DNA of 38,491 nucleotides from the NCBI GenBank assembly GCA_964448115.1, contig CAYUVA010000044.1:1-38491 (forward strand), in the 5' to 3' direction. The DNA comes from CAYUVA01 sp964448115 [NCBI: uncultured bacterium]. Lineage in GTDB: Bacteria; CAYUVA01. This document shows positions 9,275 to 16,615 of the stretch, one piece after another. The translations under genes were made by a program, and so were the position numbers. The notes beneath the pieces are model-generated. The model ran no database searches. It was not told the origin of the DNA and saw nothing but the letters and a program-made list of their open reading frames with translations. Numbering within the stretch: position 1 is the first letter of the stretch; each line of letters starts with the position of its first letter.

Positions 9275-10788
9275 TAATGGCGCGTTGGCTTTCGTTCTTG
9301 CTTACCTTTTAACATAAGCGCCCTGGTTATCGATTGGCCAATGCGCTCCAGGACCGTCTCTATCTCGTCGAGCTTCTCCTCGGCGTGGCGATGGCTTATC
9401 GGTATGATGTCAAGATAGTTATCTGTATAGGGCTTCCACCTGAGGTTGAAAAGCGGGTGTTCATTCTGTGCAAATACCTCTACAATCGGCACGCCCATGG
9501 CAGCGGCGATATGGCTTCCTGCCGAGTCATAACCGATGAAGAGATCCGAGATGGAGATCATGGTGCATAAGCCCTCCAGTTGACGATCCCAGACTATCAC
9601 CCTTGCCCCCTGCAAAGCCGAGTTCATAACATGGTGTTTATGGTCGATGATTGCAGTCTTGACTCCGTTGGCTTGAAGATGCGAGATAAGGCTATCTGTC
9701 TGTTGGTGCTCATCATGGTTGGCGCCACGGTTGAGCATGGCAACAATCCCTTGCTCTTCGATTAGGCGCTCGAGCAGTCTTTGCTCGAAGGCGCGTGGCA
9801 TCTTCTTTTTGTCATTACCTCCCACTCCCAAGCTGAGCGAGACTAGCTTAGCTGGCCTGCTTTTCCCTATAAGGAGATCCCTCACCCTTCTTCCCAGCTC
9901 AAGGTTAGCATCATCGAGGGCTATAAAGGGCTTTGGTTTATCGCCCTTGCCGAACAGCTCTCCGAGCCACTGAATGGTGTATTCGGTGATACACTTGTTG
10001 CCTTTATTGCCATAGGAACGGCTGTCGAAGAAGTAATACCGGTTGTCATCAGGACACAGGGGCAACAGCCCAAGCTGGGTATATCTCGAATCCGGGTCGA
10101 TGATCAGGTACTGCTGGGGGGTAAGCTCGCTTATGGAGCTTGATATGATTTCCTCCAGGTTGATCCATGCATTGAGCCTTTCGGTAAGGTTGCCGCTTCG
10201 TTGGTAGTTGACCGGCAGTACCGAGAAATTCTCCAGTCCGGCGAACAATGCGCCCATGAAGGGTGCACAGCATAGGATTATCTCTGCATTTGGTGCCAGG
10301 CTGCGGATCTTGGATATTATCACCCCGGTAACCGCAACCTCGGCGCCGACAGTAACCCTTGACAGGATGATCACCTTTTTCAGCTTGCTCAAGTGTGTCG
10401 AATCAAGCGCTTGTAGCCCATCCTTGAGCCTTAGTATCCGGTCGATTAGATCCTTTTGGCTATAGAGTCCGAACTCCTTGAGCTTCGCATCCAGCAGCTC
10501 TGATGGTGGTAGGCTTCGGCAATATTGGACCACCTGGGCGAAAAGTCGGTAGTAAAGCTCGCTGTTTTCAGGCAGGAATGAGTCGCACAGCCTTTCTACT
10601 AGCAGTCCGAACAAGCAATCGACCCCGATGGCTGAAATGGAAGGGTCTTCACTTGATGCCAACTGGCAGAGAAACTCGATATTATCAAAGAGGTACTCTC
10701 CTTTCCCCTGGTACCTGAGATAGAACTGCTCAGCCGCCTCGTATCCTCGTATTTCAGCCTGCCTTGCAGAATTTCGGTTGGCAACCAT
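9271..10788 (-). CDS. GT9-like (heptosyltransferase-type) glycosyltransferase with N-terminal extension
   Basis: A 505-residue protein whose C-terminal two thirds looks like a GT-B enzyme of family GT9. It has a nucleotide-sugar-type strand LVSLSLGVGGNDKKKMP at the start of the second Rossmann domain. It also has the strongly typical DLFIGYDSAGSHIAAAMGVPIVEVFA, equivalent to 'd.vigvDTGp.HlAaAlg.P.v.lFg'. The first ~165 residues are helical and not part of the usual fold. GT9 enzymes add heptose or related sugars to lipid A-core, or act in similar glycan assembly. The acceptor is unknown. The ATG follows the tryptophanase stop by 13 bp, and its GAGGG ribosome site overlaps that stop, so translation is probably coupled. 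At 505 residues it is longer than the usual ~350. Confidence 0.7.
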   Translation of the reverse strand: MVANRNSARQAEIRGYEAAEQFYLRYQGKGEYLFDNIEFLCQLASSEDPSISAIGVDCLFGLLVERLCDSFLPENSELYYRLFAQVVQYCRSLPPSELLDAKLKEFGLYSQKDLIDRILRLKDGLQALDSTHLSKLKKVIILSRVTVGAEVAVTGVIISKIRSLAPNAEIILCCAPFMGALFAGLENFSVLPVNYQRSGNLTERLNAWINLEEIISSSISELTPQQYLIIDPDSRYTQLGLLPLCPDDNRYYFFDSRSYGNKGNKCITEYTIQWLGELFGKGDKPKPFIALDDANLELGRRVRDLLIGKSRPAKLVSLSLGVGGNDKKKMPRAFEQRLLERLIEEQGIVAMLNRGANHDEHQQTDSLISHLQANGVKTAIIDHKHHVMNSALQGARVIVWDRQLEGLCTMISISDLFIGYDSAGSHIAAAMGVPIVEVFAQNEHPLFNLRWKPYTDNYLDIIPISHRHAEEKLDEIETVLERIGQSITRALMLKGKQERKPTRHY

Positions 10789-10801
10789 GCAATGTTACCC
10801 T

Positions 10802-12178
10802 CTAGTCGATCAATGCAAACTTTGCCCTGAAGTGCCGAAGGATAACCGGATCGAATGTCATCTTGATCCCCCTTACCAGGTGGCGATTTTTATGCAGCTC
10901 GATGATGGAGTCGGCGAGGTACTCTATGTGGGTATTGGTATATACTCTTCTCGGTATTGCAAGTCGCACCAGCTCCAGCTTAGGGTATATCATCTGCCTG
11001 GTCTTGGGATCTAATTTTGCGAACATGACTCCGCCGATCTCGACAGCCCTGATCCCGGCATGAAGGTACAAGGCAACCGTAACCGCCTGGGCGGGGAATT
11101 GGGACTGGGGTAAGTGGGGTGCGAAAGCCATCGCATCCAGATAAATAGCATGTCCACCAAAGGGCTTAAACACCGGCACCTTTGCCTGGTCTAAAAGCTC
11201 GCCCAGGTAGGCGACCTGCCCGGTGCGATAAGCCAGGTAATCCTCCTGTATTGCCTCTTTAAGTCCGATGGCTATGGCTTCCAAGTCCCTTCCCGCCATG
11301 CCTCCATAGGTGGGGAATCCCTCCCATAAGGTCAGCTTTTCCCGCGCCTGGTAGGCAAATTCATCGATGTTGGTGCAAAAGAAGCCGCCGATATTTACCA
11401 GTGCGTCCTTCTTGGCGCTCATGGTGCAGCCATCCGCGTGGGAGAACATTTCCCGGCAGATCTCGATTATGCTTTTATCCGAGTATCCAGGTTCGTCTCG
11501 CTTGATAAAATAGGCGTTCTCGGCGAAGCGGCAGGCGTCGATGAAGAAAGGGATGCCGTATTTTTTATAGATTCGAGCTGCGCCGGCTATGTTGCTCATT
11601 GAGACAGGCTGTCCAGCCAGGTTGTTATTGGTTATGGTCATCATGCCAAGCGGGATATTATCTTTGTTACGCGAGACGAAGTCTGCTAGCTTTTCTAAAT
11701 CAATATTGCCCTTGAAGGGATAGCTTTCAGATGGGATCAAAGCCTTCTCCGGTAACAGGTCGGTAGCGATCCCCTCTACATGCTCGATATTGGCTCTGGT
11801 GGTATCGAAGTGCGAGTTGCTTGGAACCATCTGTTTTGGCTTCACCATGATATTGAACAGGATCTTCTCGGCAGCTCTTCCCTGGTGTACCGGGATGACA
11901 TGTTTGAAGCCGAATATATCCTTTATCGTTTGCTCAAAATGTTGGTAGTTTCTGCTTCCAGCATAAGCCTCGTCTCCCAGCATGATCCCAGACCACTGTT
12001 CCTGGCTCATGGCAGCGGTTCCGCTATCGGTCAGAAGATCGATAAAAATTGCCTCTGATGGGAGGTTGAAGACATTATAATCAGCCTCTTGCATGATCTT
12101 TTTTCGTTTTTCTTCGGACAGCAATCGAATAGGCTCGATCGATTTAATCTTAAACGGTTCCACTGGTGGTTTCGGCAT
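10802..12178 (-). CDS. tnaA: Tryptophanase (tryptophan indole-lyase)
   Basis: A 458-residue PLP beta-eliminating lyase. Family landmarks are EPFKIKSIEPI near the N-terminus, IDLLTDSGTAAMS, GDEAYAGSRNY, the PLP-lysine motif MSAKKDAL (Lys257) and EGFPTYGGMAGRDLEA. Overall wording is close to tyrosine phenol-lyase (for example RVYTNTHIEYLADSI and ILRHFRAKF). Three substrate-selecting positions instead match tryptophanase: Asp125 in FDTTR (Thr124 in Citrobacter tyrosine phenol-lyase), Ile in AVEIGG (Arg381 there) and His449 in LRHFRAK (Phe448 there). The predicted reaction is L-tryptophan to indole, pyruvate and ammonia. An AAGGGAAGGG ribosome site precedes the ATG. It is followed by the GT9 gene. 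No tryptophan-containing leader peptide like TnaC was seen in the 203-bp upstream gap. Confidence 0.88.
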   Translation of the reverse strand: MPKPPVEPFKIKSIEPIRLLSEEKRKKIMQEADYNVFNLPSEAIFIDLLTDSGTAAMSQEQWSGIMLGDEAYAGSRNYQHFEQTIKDIFGFKHVIPVHQGRAAEKILFNIMVKPKQMVPSNSHFDTTRANIEHVEGIATDLLPEKALIPSESYPFKGNIDLEKLADFVSRNKDNIPLGMMTITNNNLAGQPVSMSNIAGAARIYKKYGIPFFIDACRFAENAYFIKRDEPGYSDKSIIEICREMFSHADGCTMSAKKDALVNIGGFFCTNIDEFAYQAREKLTLWEGFPTYGGMAGRDLEAIAIGLKEAIQEDYLAYRTGQVAYLGELLDQAKVPVFKPFGGHAIYLDAMAFAPHLPQSQFPAQAVTVALYLHAGIRAVEIGGVMFAKLDPKTRQMIYPKLELVRLAIPRRVYTNTHIEYLADSIIELHKNRHLVRGIKMTFDPVILRHFRAKFALID

Positions 12179-12381
12179 TCTATTACCCTTCCCTTTGCTT
12201 AACCTTCAACGGCACTACATTCCTTACAATGAATCAAGTAGCATATTGCAATGCATAGAGTTGGTTTTCTTATCACAAGGTGTGAGTTTACAAAAATGTG
12301 TCTAAAATATAAAGTTCAACCTGATGTGCGATTCAAGATGTTCGACAAATGATAGGTAACGCTGGTTAAGCCATAACAACC

Positions 12382-14427
12382 ATGTCTAGTTACAACAGCA
12401 AAGGAATCTGGAAGGATAGCAAACCATCTGATGTCTTAGATCCCTACCCCAAGAGCCTGCGCAGTTCCTACCATGCGCTGATCGCTGGGTGCATAGCCGG
12501 GCTATTCTTCGGCGTGGCGGAGCTGCTAGATATCCTTTCCCATCATGACTTGGGCAAGTTTTCCTTTTTCTATGCAACTGTGATTACCGATATTCTGCTT
12601 TTCGATGCGTTGCTTGGTGCTTTGATAAGCTTGTTATTCAACATCGTGATATATCTTGTTTTATCTTGTTTTGTACATTTCACGGTGCAGTTTTACAAGA
12701 TCCTCGATTTTTCTTTCACCATAGCGCTTTTGGCAAGCTCATTTTACTTGTTCAATGTATTCCTTCGACAGCATGAGCCAAAGAGTTTGCTAAGCTTTTC
12801 GGGACTCGGCACGACCGGTATAATCTTCGCTTGTCATTTTATGATCTTCTTCGGTATCTTGCTATTTCTCAGCGATAAGGTCTATCCAAGAAAGCCCAAT
12901 CATTTTGCACTTGAGCCTTTCAAGTATCTATTTTTCCCCGTTCTTCTCTCCTTTATAACCCTATGTTGTTTTAGCATAACCAGCCGTCTTTCCTTTGAGA
13001 GGCAATCCATGATGGTCTTTGAAGAGCCGAAGAAACTGGAGGAGAAGACCTTCAATATCATCCTGATTTTGCTGGATACCCTTCGAGCGGATCATCTGGG
13101 CGCTTATGGTAATCCGTGGATAAAGACCCCCAACCTCGACTGGGTGGCGCAAAATGGCGGCACCATCAGTAATGCTTATACGAATATACCGCTAACATCC
13201 CCCGCTATCGCATCAATATTCAGCGGGCTAAGCCCGACTAAAAGCTATGTTTGGCACAATAACATGCCCTATCAGGGGGATGAAGATCGCCTGTTAGCGG
13301 CAGCATATAAAAGGGTCGGCTTCAAGACCGCAGCCTTCATCTCCGGGTTTCCGTTGCGCAAGGGGATGTGTAACCTGGATGGAGGTTTTGAGATATATGA
13401 CGATTACTTCAGCCCCTATTTCTTGCTCCCGGACCCGGTCTTCGATATTGCGTTATTTCGCCTGCTCGATCGTCTGGGTTTATACAAGCCGATGCTTTTA
13501 ATAGAGCGCGATTGCAGGGCAACCACCGAACGGGCGCTTGCCTGGATATATAGTAATTACAATCGAAAGTTTTTCATGTTTCTCCATTATTTCGATGCCC
13601 ATACGCCTTACATACCATCAGAGCAGGCTTTATCGGCGCTCGAAGGAAGTATCCCTGAACACCTCGAGGATGGTTATTTCCCAAGAGAATACGAGAGGAT
13701 CAAGGTGGATCAGCGAAACAAGTTCCCTAGCGATGAAAGAAGGATAATCAAGGCATTCTACGCCTCGGAGATCGAAAAGATAGACCAACAAATAGGAAAG
13801 CTACTCAGGGCGCTGAAAAATTACAGCCTTTTACACAAGACCATTCTTTTGATCGTTTCCGACCATGGTGAGTCCCTGGGCGAGCACAACTATTTTTTCG
13901 ATCACGGCAGGGATCTGTACCAGCCATGCCTGCATGTGCCGTTTGTAGGATACCTTCCCAGAGCCTTTCCGCTTCCGAGCAATTACCGGTCCGGTATGTG
14001 CATCGATGTGGCAGTGGACCTGGTCGATCTCTATCCATGGATCCAGCGCATAAATGGTATTGCGCCCAGGTTCGATTCCGAGGGAGAATCATTTTACCTG
14101 GCAGAAGGAGCACAGCCGGACAGAAGCCCTGCCATCCTTTCACAAACCTCATCATTTCAGGCAGATGGCAACCGATATTTCAGCGTCCTGGAAGGTAACC
14201 ATAAGCTAATAACGGATACGGTCGGCAATCTTCAGCTTTATGACCTGGACAGGGATCCCTTGGAACAGATTAACCTGGTAGATTCAAAGCGTAAGCCAAA
14301 GGATTACCCCCAAATGCTTGAGCTATTAAACGATTTCAAGAAAGAGGCGAGCCGGGAGTATAAGGTTACAATCCAGGCTGATCCCAAGGTAAAACAGACC
14401 CTACGCACCTTGGGGTATCTAAAATGA
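12382..14427 (+). CDS. Membrane-anchored sulfatase/alkaline-phosphatase-fold protein with Thr nucleophile position
   Basis: A 681-residue protein. Residues ~30-210 contain about five hydrophobic segments, followed by a large exported domain of the sulfatase/alkaline phosphatase superfamily. NIILILLDTLRADHLGAYG carries a metal-binding Asp232. VSDHGESLGEH carries Asp494 and His495. The position taken by the formylglycine-forming Cys or Ser in true sulfatases is Thr272 in LTSPAIAS, and the following Arg is absent. It therefore cannot be a standard formylglycine sulfatase. Thr is the nucleophile in phosphoethanolamine and phosphoglycerol transferases of the same fold, so a phospho-group transferase or hydrolase acting on envelope glycans or lipids is plausible. 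The AftB-like GT-C gene starts 40 bp downstream, which supports an envelope role. It is divergent from tnaA. Confidence 0.8.
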   Translation: MSSYNSKGIWKDSKPSDVLDPYPKSLRSSYHALIAGCIAGLFFGVAELLDILSHHDLGKFSFFYATVITDILLFDALLGALISLLFNIVIYLVLSCFVHFTVQFYKILDFSFTIALLASSFYLFNVFLRQHEPKSLLSFSGLGTTGIIFACHFMIFFGILLFLSDKVYPRKPNHFALEPFKYLFFPVLLSFITLCCFSITSRLSFERQSMMVFEEPKKLEEKTFNIILILLDTLRADHLGAYGNPWIKTPNLDWVAQNGGTISNAYTNIPLTSPAIASIFSGLSPTKSYVWHNNMPYQGDEDRLLAAAYKRVGFKTAAFISGFPLRKGMCNLDGGFEIYDDYFSPYFLLPDPVFDIALFRLLDRLGLYKPMLLIERDCRATTERALAWIYSNYNRKFFMFLHYFDAHTPYIPSEQALSALEGSIPEHLEDGYFPREYERIKVDQRNKFPSDERRIIKAFYASEIEKIDQQIGKLLRALKNYSLLHKTILLIVSDHGESLGEHNYFFDHGRDLYQPCLHVPFVGYLPRAFPLPSNYRSGMCIDVAVDLVDLYPWIQRINGIAPRFDSEGESFYLAEGAQPDRSPAILSQTSSFQADGNRYFSVLEGNHKLITDTVGNLQLYDLDRDPLEQINLVDSKRKPKDYPQMLELLNDFKKEASREYKVTIQADPKVKQTLRTLGYLK

Positions 14428-14467
14428 TGATGCTGATAAGAAGCAAAAACCCTTCAGAAGGCATGGT

Positions 14468-16120
14468 ATGAATAAAAGAAAACCAAGCGACAAAGGATTA
14501 TTAGCAGCAGGGTTGCTGGTGGTCATAGTCGGTCTTTGCGCTATTTTAATCTTATTATCCTTTGACAAATTGCCTATCTATGTCGATGATGCCTTGATTA
14601 CCTACCGATACTCGTGCAATTTAGCACAGGGCAAGGGAGCGGTCTTCAATGAGAACGAGCGGGTAGAGGGTTACACAAATTTTCTATGGATGCTAATCTT
14701 ATCATTTTTCTGCGATCCTGGTGATGAGTACCTGGTGATACACGCCTCCACCGTGCTGGGAATCGTTTTTACCTTGGGAGCCTTGATCGTTCACTTTCTT
14801 TTATGTCGTCTATTGATGCAAGGCAATGCTCTTTATGCTCTGTTGCCAGTATTGCTACTGGGAGTAAATGGCGCTTACTGGATCTGGGCATTGTGCGGTC
14901 TTGAGGGACCTATGTTCATTTTCTGGGTTTTGCTGGGATTGTATCTATTATTTCGTAAGCAATCCAAAGGTAGTCCGCTCGCTTATGTTTTTCTATTTCT
15001 AGCCTCGCTGACCAGGCCGGAGGGTCTTATTTTCGCGCTGTTAAGCTTCCTATATCCATTCAAGCTGCAAGGTTCTCCAAGGGTACAATTTTCCTCTCGT
15101 AAGATAGTCGGAATAGCGATCTTTCTTGTTCCCTACCTGGCTTATTATATCTGGCGATATTATTACTATGGTTATCTGCTGCCCAATACCTTTTATGCGA
15201 AGACTGGTGGCGGTTGGCACCAGATGTTGCGTGGCGCAGAGTATATCCTTGATTTTCTTCACTTTTATGGCTTGCCTTTGCTGATTATACTAGCTGGCTA
15301 TCTCTTTTATCACACAAAGAAGGCTGAGGATCTATTCATTTCGTTGCTTTGCATGGTTTACTTTGCATATATAATTTACATTGGCGGGGACTGGATGCCG
15401 TTCTACAGGTTCCTAGCTCCTGTATTGCCGTTGCTTTACCTATTAGGGGGGCTTGGATTCAGGAGCATTATGGTTGGCCTGGGGAAGACCTCTGATAGCA
15501 GATGGTTGGCATTGGTAATAGCTGTTATTCTAGCCATCTATACCCTGCTTCCTGCATTGAACAGCAAGCACAGGGACAACCTGTTGTTTGAGGACAATCT
15601 TACCCGCATGAGGATAAAGATAGGCAAGTATCTCAAAGCCAACGCCTCACCGGATGCGGTCATCGCTATCGGTGCGGTCGGCGCTATACCTTATTTCAGT
15701 GGTCTTAAGACTATAGACATGCTCGGGCTGGTCGATGAGCATATAGCACATACAAAGAATCTTTCCTTTGGTTCTGCCGGGCATGAGAAGGGAGATCCGG
15801 AATACATATTCAACCGCAAACCGGATTATATATTCCAACTGGCTGCATTGACTGATGAACCAAAGTCGTTCGATGAGTTCGTGCATCATTTTCGGAATCA
15901 TCGTTACAGCAAGCTGTATAACTCGGAGCACTTCAAGGAGTTCTATAGGCTGGAGAACATGCCGTTGGATGGCAGGTTTCTGACCTACTTCAAGCTGAAA
16001 TCAGTCCAGGATCGCAAGTTTTTATTCGAGCTGCCCACCCTTGACAGAAAAAAGCCGAAGGAGTTGGATCCACCAGACGATCCTGCGTCTTCTGTGCACA
16101 CAGACCGAATCATTCACTGA
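14468..16120 (+). CDS. GT-C family integral-membrane glycosyltransferase (AftB-like)
   Basis: A 550-residue polytopic protein with about ten hydrophobic segments and a soluble C-terminal third. The first periplasmic loop has the acidic pair Asp40-Asp41 (YVDDALITYRYS), then GKGAVFNENERVEGYTNFLW (residues ~55-74). This pattern is seen in AftB-type arabinofuranosyltransferases and their many uncharacterised bacterial relatives. Such enzymes use polyprenyl-phosphate sugars outside the cytoplasmic membrane. The C-terminal region contains IAIGAVGAIPYFSGLKTIDMLGLVD, also typical of the group. It follows the sulfatase-fold gene by 40 bp on the same strand, suggesting the two modify the same surface glycan. 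Donor and acceptor sugars cannot be told. Confidence 0.8.
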   Translation: MNKRKPSDKGLLAAGLLVVIVGLCAILILLSFDKLPIYVDDALITYRYSCNLAQGKGAVFNENERVEGYTNFLWMLILSFFCDPGDEYLVIHASTVLGIVFTLGALIVHFLLCRLLMQGNALYALLPVLLLGVNGAYWIWALCGLEGPMFIFWVLLGLYLLFRKQSKGSPLAYVFLFLASLTRPEGLIFALLSFLYPFKLQGSPRVQFSSRKIVGIAIFLVPYLAYYIWRYYYYGYLLPNTFYAKTGGGWHQMLRGAEYILDFLHFYGLPLLIILAGYLFYHTKKAEDLFISLLCMVYFAYIIYIGGDWMPFYRFLAPVLPLLYLLGGLGFRSIMVGLGKTSDSRWLALVIAVILAIYTLLPALNSKHRDNLLFEDNLTRMRIKIGKYLKANASPDAVIAIGAVGAIPYFSGLKTIDMLGLVDEHIAHTKNLSFGSAGHEKGDPEYIFNRKPDYIFQLAALTDEPKSFDEFVHHFRNHRYSKLYNSEHFKEFYRLENMPLDGRFLTYFKLKSVQDRKFLFELPTLDRKKPKELDPPDDPASSVHTDRIIH

Positions 16121-16130
16121 TATCGACAGC

Positions 16131-16190
16131 GTGGGGGCAATCCCCTGTGGTTGCTCAATTTGAGGGCAGGCATGGGGACCTGCTCCTACA
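16131..16190. repeat. REP-like imperfect palindrome
   Basis: The left arm GTGGGGGCAATCCCCTG reads like the reverse complement of the right arm ending CCTGCTCCTAC, around a TCAATTTGA centre. It starts 11 bp after the GT-C stop codon. It resembles the GTAGGGGCAGACC-type palindromes scattered through many environmental genomes, and may also act as a transcript-end hairpin. Confidence 0.55.
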
Positions 16191-16331
16191 GTATTTGTCC
16201 CAAAAGACATTCATCATTTTGAACGCATATTGTTATAAAATACGCGCCGGATTGTGAATAATCGTAACCTTTTAACCGGATCGAACGGCGATGATGTTGG
16301 TCTGGATCATATCTCATTGTTCATATTTCCA

Positions 16332-16360
16332 TAGGGGCAGACACCCGGTTTTGTCCCTAC
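16332..16360. repeat. Second, shorter REP-like palindrome
   Basis: The arms TAGGGGCA and TGTCCCTA (one mismatch) flank a short loop and share wording with the palindrome at 16131-16190. Together they occupy part of the 495-bp gene-poor spacer 16121-16615. Apart from these, that spacer holds only a possible small ORF and AT-rich sequence. Confidence 0.5.
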
Positions 16361-16372
16361 GATGAGGTTTCA

Positions 16373-16510
16373 ATGATCGTCGGTTTGATCATTCAAATTA
16401 TCGACCATTTCGCATATATCTCGTTCTTATTCTACTACCTGCCTCATTTCACAATATTTGGAATCTCTATCATACTGCTACATGGCAAATCTAATCCAAT
16501 TATCCAATGA
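16373..16510 (+). CDS. Possible 45-residue hydrophobic protein
   Basis: A short ORF too small for usual gene calling. It starts at an ATG preceded five bases earlier by GAGG, and encodes a strongly hydrophobic peptide (MIVGLIIQIIDHF, then SFLFYYLPHF and FGISIILL) ending in a polar tail. The ribosome site and hydrophobic profile are what a small membrane protein would show. The ORF lies just after a palindromic repeat in a spacer, and I recognise no family. It may be chance. Confidence 0.2.
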   Translation: MIVGLIIQIIDHFAYISFLFYYLPHFTIFGISIILLHGKSNPIIQ

Positions 16511-16615
16511 CTTGACATTCGGGTTGTATCACTGACAAGATCCCTTCTGTTTATGATAATTAGAGCTACAGGTATGACTGCCAATAAATGATAAATGCTA
16601 TATGGAGCTGAGTGA

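Noticed and set aside
12179-12381. TnaC-like leader peptide upstream of tnaA
   Set aside because: The only short minus-strand ORF found here (starting MHCNMLLDS) has no tryptophan, so a TnaC-type attenuator is not supported.
13180-13220. Formylglycine sulfatase active site
   Set aside because: The site reads L-T-S-P-A-I-A-S. Neither Cys nor Ser is at the modified position and the Arg is absent.
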